Translations under genes and position numbers: made by a program
Source: Gammaproteobacteria bacterium
GTDB lineage: Bacteria; Pseudomonadota; Gammaproteobacteria; SZUA-140
Direction of reading: 5' to 3'
Length of the DNA stretch: 40,935 nt
NCBI GenBank assembly: GCA_026982565.1
Contig: JALSGV010000193.1
Span: forward strand, 1 to 40,935
Notes under the pieces: generated by a model
The model's database searches: none
What the model saw: only the letters and a program-made list of their open reading frames with translations
Told to the model about the DNA's origin: nothing
Shown here: positions 32,792-40,018 of the stretch, piece after piece
How positions within the stretch are numbered: position 1 is the stretch's first letter
Layout of the letters: each line of letters opens with the position of its first letter

Positions 32792-32835
32792 CCGGCGATA
32801 GCGTATCGCCGGGCAGTTCATAAGGAGCTGCCCGG
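32792..32835. terminator. Two overlapping hairpins between Lpp-like and L,D-transpeptidase genes
   Basis: Hairpin 1 has perfect 9-bp arms CCGGCGATA (32792-32800) and TATCGCCGG (32804-32812) with a 3-nt loop. Hairpin 2 has CCGGGCAG (32809-32816) and CTGCCCGG (32828-32835). They share 4 nt, so they compete. No long T run; probable bidirectional terminator of two convergent genes. Confidence 0.6.
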
Positions 32836-32845
32836 CGCGGATCAT

Positions 32846-34063
32846 TCAGGAAACACAGCGCAGCAACGAACCATGGCGGCTGGCGGGGTAGATATATCCC
32901 TTGACACCCCCCTCCTTGACGATACGCCATAGGGCATCCCTAGCCTGCCACTCAGCGGGGAAAGGCCCGATGAGCACCCGGCAATACCCATCTTCCAATC
33001 CCACCCTGATGGAGATGGGCACTTCCACCCAATCCAGGTCATAGGCTACCTGACGGGCATTGCCCGCATTGGTGAAGGCGCCAACCTGCAGCATCCAGCC
33101 AGCGCCGCCATGCGCCTCCATCGTGTCGACCCTCACATCATGGAGATGGTGGGGTATGCCGTCGTGGCGGCTCGCTTCATTCACGGCCTGTGCTTTGATC
33201 GCCTCCCGCCGCGCCGCCTTGGTGATGACTGCGAGGGTCTGGAGAACCTGGGGCAGATTGCTTGGCGCCGGCTCGCCGCGGTCGAAGACCGGTTCATGGG
33301 ATTCCAGGTACAGGGCATCGCCATCCAGGCCCAGCTTGTAGGGCTGATTGATAATCTCGACCCTGGCGCCGACCTCGACACGATCAAACAACACCTCGAT
33401 ATCTTCCGGATACATGCGTATACAGCCATGACTGATGCGCCGGCCCACGCCATAGGGCTTGTTGGTGCCATGGATCAGGTAGCCCACCATATCCAGGCGC
33501 AGGGCATATTTCCCCAGGGGGTTGTCAGGCCCCGGTGGCACAACCCTGGGCAACGGGTCCCCCTCCGCAATACTCTCTGCAAGGATGGACTCTGGAACGG
33601 TCCACACGGGATCCTTGTCTTTCACCAGAATGCGCGCCTTTCCCGTCGGCGTGGCCCAACCCTCCTGGCCGATGCCGACGGGGAAAGTCATCACCGTGCG
33701 CGGCGCTCCCTCTTTTGCAGGCGGGTAGTAGTAGAGACGCATTTCCGCGAGATTGACGACAATACCTGTCCTCGGCCCGTTTGGCAGCACATAGCGGGCC
33801 GGGATGGTGATCTTCGTACCGGGGTGGGGCAGCCAGGGATCGATACCGGGATTGGCGGCGATGATCTCGTTATACCCCAGGCCGTGATCACGGGCGATGT
33901 CCAGCAATGTCTCCCCTTCCCGCACGGCCACGGTATACACCTCGCCAATCAGGTCATTGCCCGGCGCTGGCATGGGAAATTCCGCGCCCTGCGCCGGCAG
34001 CAGCACGGAAATGAAGAAGAGCCCTGCAATCAGGGAACGGCAGACTTGTCCGGCTGTATTCAT
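32846..34063 (-). CDS. L,D-transpeptidase with LysM and SPOR-like domains
   Basis: A 405-aa periplasmic enzyme that cross-links peptidoglycan or attaches a lipoprotein to it. Signal peptide to about 26; LysM domain about 42-90 (YTVAVREGETLLDIARDHGL); YkuD catalytic domain about 98-240 with H198 and C214 in RRISHGCIRMYPED; C-terminal SPOR-type repeat about 320-400 (GWMLQVGAFTNAGNARQVAY, CRVLIGPFP). This is the layout of YbiS/ErfK/YcfS enzymes that anchor Lpp, with a SPOR module added. It converges on the Lpp-like gene, supporting the pair as enzyme and substrate, an inference. The SPOR module may target septal, denuded glycan. Confidence 0.92.
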   Translation of the reverse strand: MNTAGQVCRSLIAGLFFISVLLPAQGAEFPMPAPGNDLIGEVYTVAVREGETLLDIARDHGLGYNEIIAANPGIDPWLPHPGTKITIPARYVLPNGPRTGIVVNLAEMRLYYYPPAKEGAPRTVMTFPVGIGQEGWATPTGKARILVKDKDPVWTVPESILAESIAEGDPLPRVVPPGPDNPLGKYALRLDMVGYLIHGTNKPYGVGRRISHGCIRMYPEDIEVLFDRVEVGARVEIINQPYKLGLDGDALYLESHEPVFDRGEPAPSNLPQVLQTLAVITKAARREAIKAQAVNEASRHDGIPHHLHDVRVDTMEAHGGAGWMLQVGAFTNAGNARQVAYDLDWVEVPISIRVGLEDGYCRVLIGPFPAEWQARDALWRIVKEGGVKGYIYPASRHGSLLRCVS

Positions 34064-34135
34064 ATTTTCTCTATCATTGCTGTGTGGCGGATATTCTAAC
34101 CCTTATTCCGGGAGCAGGAAATGCAAGATCCATAA

Positions 34136-34155
34136 CCTGAACCCGTGGATTCAGG
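34136..34155. repeat. 20-bp dispersed imperfect palindrome, copy 3
   Basis: CCTGAACCCGTGGATTCAGG in the divergent spacer before the metalloprotease-like gene. A half copy, AAGGATTCAGG (34210-34220), forms the ribosome-binding region of that gene. Confidence 0.7.
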
Positions 34156-34220
34156 AAACATGCGCGCGGTCGATAAGCTATGGATTGCATGTGACAGCGC
34201 CACATCACAAAGGATTCAGG

Positions 34221-34985
34221 ATGTTCAGAAAAATACGCGTCGCCCTCCTCCTCGGCATCTTATTCATCGTGGCCATGAACGCCTGGGTGGAGCGGGCCAA
34301 CTCGCGCAACTGGGAGCGCACCCTGCGCGTGGTCGTCTACCCCATCAATGGCGACCACAGCCGGGCTGGAGCGAACCACATCCGCGCCCTGGACAGGGAG
34401 GCCTTCATTCCCGTCGAAACCTACTTCAGGACCCAGGGGCAGCGCTACGACATCCCCCTGAAGAATCTCGTCGACATACGCCTGGCCGGAGAGGTCAAGG
34501 AACTGCCGCCCCCCCTCCCCGCCGGGGCCGGCATGCTCGATACCATGCTGTGGAGCCTCAAGCTGCGTTACTGGGCCTTCACGGTGGACGACTACGAGGG
34601 ACCGGCGCCGGAAGTGAAAATGTTCATGCTGTTCTTCGACCCGGCCACCCATGAAAAACTGCCCCACTCCGTCGGCCTGGAAAAGGGCCTCGTCGGCGTG
34701 GTGCAGGCCTATGCGGGAAGGCGTTTCACGCCGCGCAACAATGTGGTATTCACCCATGAGCTGCTGCATACCGTCGGGGCCACGGACAAATACCAGCCCG
34801 GCAACAACCTGCCCCTCTTTCCCGGCGGCTTCGCCGAGCCCGATCGCCAGCCCCGCCTGCCCCAGGCCATGGCGGAAATCATGGGCGGGCGCATCCCCAT
34901 CAGCGAGACAAGGGCCGTCATGCCCAAAAACCTGGAACAGACCCTGATCGGCCCCCTCTCGGCCAGGGAGATCAACTGGCTGTAA
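34221..34985 (+). CDS. Membrane-anchored protein with metzincin-like zinc motif
   Basis: A 254-aa protein of no family I can name. A single N-terminal helix (about 7-22) should anchor it in the membrane with the rest in the periplasm. Residues 179-189 read HELLHTVGATD, matching HExxHxxGxxD, the zinc-binding pattern of metzincin peptidases that use Asp as third ligand; a possible Met-turn, AEIMGGR (218-224), follows 32 residues later. AAGG 7 nt before ATG 34221 supports the start; the longer frame upstream is spurious. It is probably a zinc peptidase, but I cannot assess the fold from sequence. Confidence 0.75.
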   Translation: MFRKIRVALLLGILFIVAMNAWVERANSRNWERTLRVVVYPINGDHSRAGANHIRALDREAFIPVETYFRTQGQRYDIPLKNLVDIRLAGEVKELPPPLPAGAGMLDTMLWSLKLRYWAFTVDDYEGPAPEVKMFMLFFDPATHEKLPHSVGLEKGLVGVVQAYAGRRFTPRNNVVFTHELLHTVGATDKYQPGNNLPLFPGGFAEPDRQPRLPQAMAEIMGGRIPISETRAVMPKNLEQTLIGPLSAREINWL

Positions 34986-35005
34986 GCTGAACCTGCAAAT
35001 TCAGG
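34986..35005. repeat. 20-bp dispersed palindrome, diverged copy 4
   Basis: GCTGAACCTGCAAATTCAGG, 15 of 20 matches to the copy at 34136. It sits exactly between the convergent stops of the metalloprotease-like gene (34985) and the 35001 gene, and supplies the latter's TGA. Confidence 0.5.
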
Positions 35006-35477
35006 CCTGAGCCTTGGAATTCCGCATCAGAATGGTGGCAAGCTTCTCGATGGACAGGATCATGCGCGTGGAATCCAGATGCCGCCTTTCTTTTATGAGC
35101 AGTTCTCCCCCCCCGGACTGGGGAGGATTCTTGACGGGCGGCGATGACAGATCGCCGAGAATATAACCCTGCGCTCCCTCTCCGCTGACACGCGGCACCA
35201 GCAGCACCAACCACCACGCCGCGCCCGTTTCCTCTTGCAGGGATGACAGTTGCTCCAGCAACGTATCGGCAATGGTCCAGGCGCCCGGCGGGGCCTCACA
35301 AACACGCAGGCAGACCAGACCCAGACCGGGCACATGGCGGAGATCGTCATCCATGCTCAGCACCTGCCGCAGTCCTTCACCCTGGATTGCCTCCAGCCCC
35401 TGCACATGACCGCCCTGCTCCTCCAGGGCCTCCCACCATAGCCGTTTCAGGCCTTCCGTCCTGCTTTCACTGGGCAT
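35001..35477 (-). CDS. Hypothetical protein
   Basis: A 158-aa cytoplasmic-looking protein I do not recognise. It has helical N and C ends, a beta-strand-rich middle (GLGLVCLRVCEAP, AWWLVLLVPRVSGEGAQGYILGDL) and a Pro/Gly-rich linker (SSPPVKNPPQSGGGELL). The stop lies in a dispersed palindrome copy. It follows a small membrane-protein gene by 21 nt, so the two may be one transcript. Confidence 0.6.
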   Translation of the reverse strand: MPSESRTEGLKRLWWEALEEQGGHVQGLEAIQGEGLRQVLSMDDDLRHVPGLGLVCLRVCEAPPGAWTIADTLLEQLSSLQEETGAAWWLVLLVPRVSGEGAQGYILGDLSSPPVKNPPQSGGGELLIKERRHLDSTRMILSIEKLATILMRNSKAQA

Positions 35478-35498
35478 GCAGCCTGCTCCGCGGCCTGT

Positions 35499-35687
35499 TC
35501 ATTGAATCATGATGAGAAAGATGACGAACAACACCACAAAACCGATAGGAATCAGTACACCGGCCCAATCCTTCTCCGCTGTCTTGCTGCGCTCCATGGC
35601 CGCCTTGAGACCGGGGCGCATGAAAAAAATCAGCGCCAAGGCCAGCACGGCAACCAGGATCTTTTCCCATGTCGCGGGTTCTTCCAT
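35499..35687 (-). CDS. Small two-helix membrane protein
   Basis: A 62-aa protein with two hydrophobic segments (about 9-22 and 43-61) flanking a basic loop RPGLKAAMERSKTAEKDW. I do not know the family. No strong ribosome site. Divergent from the HAD phosphatase gene with 49 nt between starts, and possibly co-transcribed with the 35001 gene. Confidence 0.62.
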   Translation of the reverse strand: MEEPATWEKILVAVLALALIFFMRPGLKAAMERSKTAEKDWAGVLIPIGFVVLFVIFLIMIQ

Positions 35688-35736
35688 TACACTGCTATGC
35701 TCATTTTGAAAAAAATCCGATCACAATGTCCCTATC

Positions 35737-36582
35737 ATGACCGAAACCATCCTGCTCTGTACAGACCTGGACCGCACCATTCTGCCCAACGGCCACCACC
35801 CCGAGTCCGCGCAGGCGCGGGCGCTGTTTGCCCGCCTGGCCAGCCATCCCAATCTGCTGCTGGTCTACGTCAGCGGCCGTGACGAGTCGCTGCTGCGCGG
35901 CGCCATACATCAATATCAGATCCCCGAACCGGATTTCGCCATCGGCGACGTAGGGGCGACGATTTTTGAGACCACCCCGCAGTGGCGGTCCATGTCCTCA
36001 TGGCACGAGGAGATCGCCCCCGACTGGGACGGCGCGGATCACGCCCAAATCACGCGCCTGTTTGAGGACATCGAGGTGCTGACACTTCAGGAGCAGGAAA
36101 AACAGGGGCGCTACAAGATCAGCTATTACCTGCCGGGCGACACGGATACCCAACGGCTGTTGCCGGAAATGGAACAACGGCTGGAGAGCCATGGCATCCG
36201 GGCCAATTTCATCTGGAGCATCGACGACATCAAGGACGTGGGACTGCTGGATATCCTGCCGCGCGGCGCCAACAAACTGCACGCCATTCAGTTCCTGCGG
36301 CGCAGCCTGGATATCCCAGAGGAACGCACCGTTTTCGCCGGCGACAGCGGCAACGACCTGCCCGTGCTGTGCAGCGGCCTGAAATCCATCCTGGTCGCCA
36401 ATGCGCGGGAGGACGTGAGACAGGCCGCCCAACAATCATCGGAGGAACAGGGCCTGACGGATTGCCTCTATGTGGCCAAAGGAGACTTCCTGGACATGAA
36501 CGGGAACTATGCCGCGGGCGTGGTGGAGGGCGTCGTTCACTATTTCCCGGAAACCCGCGCCTGGATCGACCCGGAAACATGA
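35737..36582 (+). CDS. HAD-IIB family phosphatase, sucrose-phosphatase-like
   Basis: A 281-aa phosphatase of the haloacid dehalogenase superfamily. Motif I is CTDLDRTILPN with nucleophile D10 and acid D12. Motif II is YVSGRDE, the cap is C2-type, and motif IV is FAGDSGNDLPVL (about 200). The sequence RGANKLHAIQFL, then GDSGND, is typical of the sucrose-6-phosphate phosphatase/mannosyl-3-phosphoglycerate phosphatase branch, so a compatible-solute role is plausible. No glycosyltransferase partner is adjacent, so the substrate stays open. Confidence 0.85.
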   Translation: MTETILLCTDLDRTILPNGHHPESAQARALFARLASHPNLLLVYVSGRDESLLRGAIHQYQIPEPDFAIGDVGATIFETTPQWRSMSSWHEEIAPDWDGADHAQITRLFEDIEVLTLQEQEKQGRYKISYYLPGDTDTQRLLPEMEQRLESHGIRANFIWSIDDIKDVGLLDILPRGANKLHAIQFLRRSLDIPEERTVFAGDSGNDLPVLCSGLKSILVANAREDVRQAAQQSSEEQGLTDCLYVAKGDFLDMNGNYAAGVVEGVVHYFPETRAWIDPET

Positions 36583-36593
36583 CGCCCCACGGA

Positions 36594-36662
36594 TTCAGGA
36601 GGGTGCCGCAAAAGGATTTCCTTCCTGCTCCCCTTGAGGGGCTTTTGCGACACCCTCTTCAG
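36594..36662. repeat. Inverted GAGGGTGYCGCAAAAG repeat between convergent genes
   Basis: Arms GGAGGGTGCCGCAAAAGG (36598-36615) and GCTTTTGCGACACCCTC (36641-36657) form a hairpin with a loop of about 25 nt. Outer TTCAGG/CTTCAGG edges extend it. The left edge joins a half copy of the 20-bp palindrome (GGATTCAGG, 36591-36599). Likely a bidirectional terminator or small MITE, third locus of the family. Confidence 0.7.
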
Positions 36663-36670
36663 GTGGAAAA

Positions 36671-37597
36671 TCAGGCCTTCTTCAAAAACCTTTTGGGCCA
36701 GCGCCGCTTGGTGCACAGCCATTGCCCTGGCGCGACCTCGATCAGGGCCTCTATCTCCCTGTTGAGCGCCTCGGTGAAGCCCTCTATCACCTCCTGTGAA
36801 GGTTTGCTGCATCGCTCCATGAAAAGGGGAGGTTTGAGGGTCAGGCGGTATCGCGCATCTCCCAGACGCTCCATCCCCACCGGCATGACCCCACAACCTG
36901 TCTTGGCGGCCAGCCAGGCCGGCGCGGTCGTGGTCGTGGCTGGCACGCCAAAGAAAGGGATCAGATCACCTTCCTTCACCCGATAATCGATCAAAAGGGC
37001 AACACTTTCCCCGCGGCGCAGACTCCGGTAGAGTCCGTGAACGGCGTTTCTCACGGGAATATAGCGGCTCTCCATGGCGGAGCGCTGGGCCTGCACCATG
37101 GACTCCAGGCTGGGATTCTTCTGTGGATTGTAGAGCATGGTGACCGTGCCGCTCAGGCGCTTGACCGCCAGGGCGGTCAGTTCCCAATTGGCAAGGTGGG
37201 CGGAAACAAAAATAAACGGGCCATCGCGCCGCAAATCCTGCACACCAGATAGATTTCTGATCTCCAGATGGGGATTGGCGTCTTCTATCCGGCCCAATGT
37301 CTTCAAATGGGGATACTCGGCCAGGGTAGCGCCCAGGCTGTCCCACATTGCACGTCCCAATACCCGAATCTCGCCAGCCTGCCTGCCGGGAAAAGCCGTG
37401 GCCAGATTGGCCAGGACATCGGCATGCTTGCCGGTCATGGGTCCGACCCAACCCAGCAGACGACGCCCGAACCGGGAAGCGCCTTGCGGCGAAAGGCGCG
37501 CGCTGACCCCCCAGAACGATTTGAGCGCCAATGCCTGCAGCCACCATATGGCGGCAAGGCGGCCACTTGCTTCACTTGGGTCATTGGCCATGGTCAT
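36671..37597 (-). CDS. LpxL/HtrB-family acyltransferase, second of a tandem pair
   Basis: A 308-aa inner-membrane-associated acyltransferase of the lipid A late-acylation family. The catalytic HX4E motif is HLANWE, followed by MLYNPQKNPSLESMV, a Gly/Val block (ESVALLIDYRVKEGDLIPFFG) and the C-terminal PGQWLCTKRRWPKRF, where E. coli has the PEQYMW-type motif. The start ATG 37597 overlaps the upstream paralogue by 17 nt; ATG 37591 is an alternative. The two genes share about the same block order, consistent with tandem duplication. The acyl donor and acceptor are not known; lipid A or another glycolipid or ornithine-type lipid are possible. Confidence 0.88.
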   Translation of the reverse strand: MTMANDPSEASGRLAAIWWLQALALKSFWGVSARLSPQGASRFGRRLLGWVGPMTGKHADVLANLATAFPGRQAGEIRVLGRAMWDSLGATLAEYPHLKTLGRIEDANPHLEIRNLSGVQDLRRDGPFIFVSAHLANWELTALAVKRLSGTVTMLYNPQKNPSLESMVQAQRSAMESRYIPVRNAVHGLYRSLRRGESVALLIDYRVKEGDLIPFFGVPATTTTAPAWLAAKTGCGVMPVGMERLGDARYRLTLKPPLFMERCSKPSQEVIEGFTEALNREIEALIEVAPGQWLCTKRRWPKRFLKKA

Positions 37598-38555
37598 GCG
37601 GGGAAGGCGCCTTTTGCTGTTTCCTGAAATCGGCGATGACCGCCTTGGTCCAGCGGCGTTTGCCACACCACCATTGTCCGGGCTTGTCCGCGATGAACCC
37701 GCTGATGACGCGGTTCATCTCCATGCATTGCCGCAGCATGGCCTCTTCTTCATCCACTCCTGCGGGGGGCGGGGGAAGCGTGGGAAAGATCGTGGTGCGG
37801 AAACGGGCATCTCCCAGGCGCTCCGTGCGGATGGGAACGATGGGGCAGCCGGTCTTGCGGGACAGCCACATGGGCAACTCGGTGGTGGGCGCCTTGACGC
37901 CGAAGAAAGGCGCTTCCCTCCCGCTATCGACCCGCACATCCACGTGCAGACCCACGGAGCGCCCCTTTTTGAGCGTCTTGTAGGCGCTGCGGAAGGCATT
38001 GGCCTTGGGGATAAAGCCGCACCCCAGCGGTGCGCGCATGCGTTGGATCATGTCCTCCAGATAGGGGTTGGCAAGAGGGCTGTAGATCACATCGACAGGA
38101 TAGCCCATCTGACCGATGACGAATGCGGAAAGCTCCCAGCTTCCGACATGGGCGGCGACGAAGATACAGGGCTTCTTGTGGGCCAGGAAATCGGGGTCCT
38201 GGTTCTTGCACACGATCTCGATGGCGGGATCGCGGCAATCCCGGTCGGTTATGGTGTCCAGGTGAGGAAATTCGGCCACGACCGCGCCGAAGTTTTCCCA
38301 CACCTGGCGCCCCGCCGCCCGCAGCTCTTCCTCAGACGCGGCGCACAGCACGATGCTCAGGTTGTCCAGCACCTTGCGGTGCTTGGCGCTCCTGGGGCCG
38401 GCCCAGCCAAACAGGCGCCGGCCAAAGGCCGAGGCCCGGGCAGCGGGGAGAAGCCGCACTGCAGCGAAAAAAAGCCATGCCACGGCAGCTTCCAGGCGGC
38501 AGCCCAACGTCTGCTTCCATGCGCTGTCCCGCTTATGCCATGCAATTTTTGCCAT
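37581..38555 (-). CDS. LpxL/HtrB-family acyltransferase, first of a tandem pair
   Basis: A 324-aa acyltransferase of the same family. It has an N-terminal hydrophobic anchor (about 22-38), the catalytic HX4E motif HVGSWE, VIYSPLANPYLEDMI, VDVRVDSGREAPFFG and C-terminal PGQWWCGKRRWTK. Compared with its neighbour it is longer at the N terminus and differs in the active-site flanks, so the two probably use different acyl chains or acceptors. RBS AGGTGA. It is the first gene of the pair; no lpxK or kdtA lies nearby. Confidence 0.88.
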   Translation of the reverse strand: MAKIAWHKRDSAWKQTLGCRLEAAVAWLFFAAVRLLPAARASAFGRRLFGWAGPRSAKHRKVLDNLSIVLCAASEEELRAAGRQVWENFGAVVAEFPHLDTITDRDCRDPAIEIVCKNQDPDFLAHKKPCIFVAAHVGSWELSAFVIGQMGYPVDVIYSPLANPYLEDMIQRMRAPLGCGFIPKANAFRSAYKTLKKGRSVGLHVDVRVDSGREAPFFGVKAPTTELPMWLSRKTGCPIVPIRTERLGDARFRTTIFPTLPPPPAGVDEEEAMLRQCMEMNRVISGFIADKPGQWWCGKRRWTKAVIADFRKQQKAPSPHDHGQ

Positions 38556-38936
38556 ATTGTGTCACCTGCAGCGATGCCCCGCGATACCCGCGCCGAAGAC
38601 GAGAACCACTTACGGAGAATTCCTGCAAATATCAGAAATAGCTTTTTCTTTCAATAGATTAGACGCAAGAACATTATGAGAGGGCTGAGTTTATGCCGAT
38701 TCATAGTCCCTTCACTGAAGCAAGTCCCGCATGGCGTCATGGCATGGTCTGTTCGTCCGCAGACCCTGTATAGCCATCTGAATACCGATGCGCTCAAACG
38801 ATTTGTGACGCCCTTCCCGAAACGAACGGACGGCTAAATTAATCTCCATCCTTGTCGTTATAGTGGGTAGCGCCTGGAATGACAAGTGCATGAGATCTTT
38901 CGCCACCGGTCGATGCAAATAACAAGGGACCCTGAG
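38556..38936. other. Gene-free spacer before the HDOD gene
   Basis: A 381-nt region, AT-richer than the neighbourhood (CTTTTTCTTTCAATAGATTA near 38642). It must hold divergent promoters for the acyltransferase pair and the HDOD gene. A minus-strand 77-codon frame at 38712-38945 overlaps the HDOD start, has no recognisable protein and is not called. Confidence 0.5.
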
Positions 38937-39842
38937 ATGAATCAAACCAATCTATCCGCCACGGCGCCGGCAGCGGCGCAACCACAAGATGACCACACCG
39001 CTTCCGCGTGGGTGAACGAGGTATCAGGACTCGTATCCCCCCCCGATGTGTGCATCAAGGTCTTCGACCTGATCGAATCCCACAACCCGTCCGCCGCCAG
39101 CATCGGAGAAGTGGTCAGCCGGGATCCCAACCTGTCCCTGCGCCTGCTGAAGATCGTCAACAGCTCATACTATAACTTTTCATCAAAGATCGATACCGTC
39201 TCGCGCGCCATCGCGGTCATCGGCATCAGTGAGCTGTACAGCATGGTCATCGCCATCACGGCGGTGAAGACCTTCTCCCACATCCCCCACAACGTGGTCA
39301 ACATGGATACCTTCTGGCGCCACAGCCTCTACACGGCGGTGCTCAGCCGCCTGCTGGCCAAGCGTCTCAACGTCCTCCACCCGGAAAGGCTGTTCGTGGC
39401 GGGGCTGATGCACGATATCGGCAGCCTGATCCTCTATCACCGCGCACCGGAGACCGCCAAGGAATTGCTGATCCAGGCCGCCGGCGACGAGGATGTCCTG
39501 CACCAGGCGGAAAGCGAGGCCTTTGGCTTCAGTCACGCCGCCATCGGCGCCCTGCTGATGAAGCTGTGGCACATCCCAGAGCCCATCTGCGATGCCGTGG
39601 CCAACCATCACCAGCCGGGCATGGCCAAGGCCGGCACCATGGAGACCGCCATCATTCACATGGCCAATTCCCTGGCGAACCATACGGAAATCGGCGCATT
39701 CTGTGAATTGCCCATGACCGAACTGACCATCGACGAAGCCGCCTGGCCCCAGGTCGGCCTCAAGCCGGAAGACCTGGACCTCGAGCCCCTGCTGGAGGAG
39801 GCCGGGCAGCAGTTCGCCGACATGATCAGCATCTTCTACTGA
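38937..39842 (+). CDS. HDOD-domain signalling protein
   Basis: A 301-aa cytoplasmic protein with a single HDOD domain (about 28-235), a catalytically altered relative of HD phosphohydrolases. Visible motifs are SPPDVCIKVFDLIE, VSRDPNLSLRLLKIVNSSYYNF and FVAGLMHDIGSLILYH, then NHHQPG. HDOD proteins usually relay signals for motility, biofilm or cyclic-nucleotide control. The C-terminal 60 residues are acidic. ATG 38937 is chosen for its GGGA 8-nt spacer. A hairpin-like terminator follows at 39887-39908. Confidence 0.9.
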   Translation: MNQTNLSATAPAAAQPQDDHTASAWVNEVSGLVSPPDVCIKVFDLIESHNPSAASIGEVVSRDPNLSLRLLKIVNSSYYNFSSKIDTVSRAIAVIGISELYSMVIAITAVKTFSHIPHNVVNMDTFWRHSLYTAVLSRLLAKRLNVLHPERLFVAGLMHDIGSLILYHRAPETAKELLIQAAGDEDVLHQAESEAFGFSHAAIGALLMKLWHIPEPICDAVANHHQPGMAKAGTMETAIIHMANSLANHTEIGAFCELPMTELTIDEAAWPQVGLKPEDLDLEPLLEEAGQQFADMISIFY

Positions 39843-39886
39843 AACCAGCGGCGCTCCGCCGTTCCCTGACATTCAGTGCGCAACGA

Positions 39887-39908
39887 GGGGTGGTGAATTC
39901 GCCACCCC
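39887..39908 (+). terminator. Hairpin after the HDOD gene
   Basis: GGGGTGGTG (39887-39895) pairs with CGCCACCCC (39900-39908) around an AATT loop, with one G-T pair. There is no T tract downstream, so termination strength is doubtful. Confidence 0.45.
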
Positions 39909-40018
39909 GTCACTGCCGGCGCGAAATTCACCTCACTCTCCTGAATAACCGTAGCCGCGCCGGTGCGGGACAAGGTAGAATAGGCCTTCGTCCAATTCAG
40001 AGGGCCCGTCCCAGACAC

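Noticed and set aside
37137..38657. 506-codon + strand frame across the acyltransferase pair
   Set aside because: It is the antisense of two convincing LpxL-family genes and its protein has no recognisable motif.
38712..38945. 77-codon minus frame before the HDOD gene
   Set aside because: No homology that I recognise, and it overlaps the HDOD start and ribosome site.
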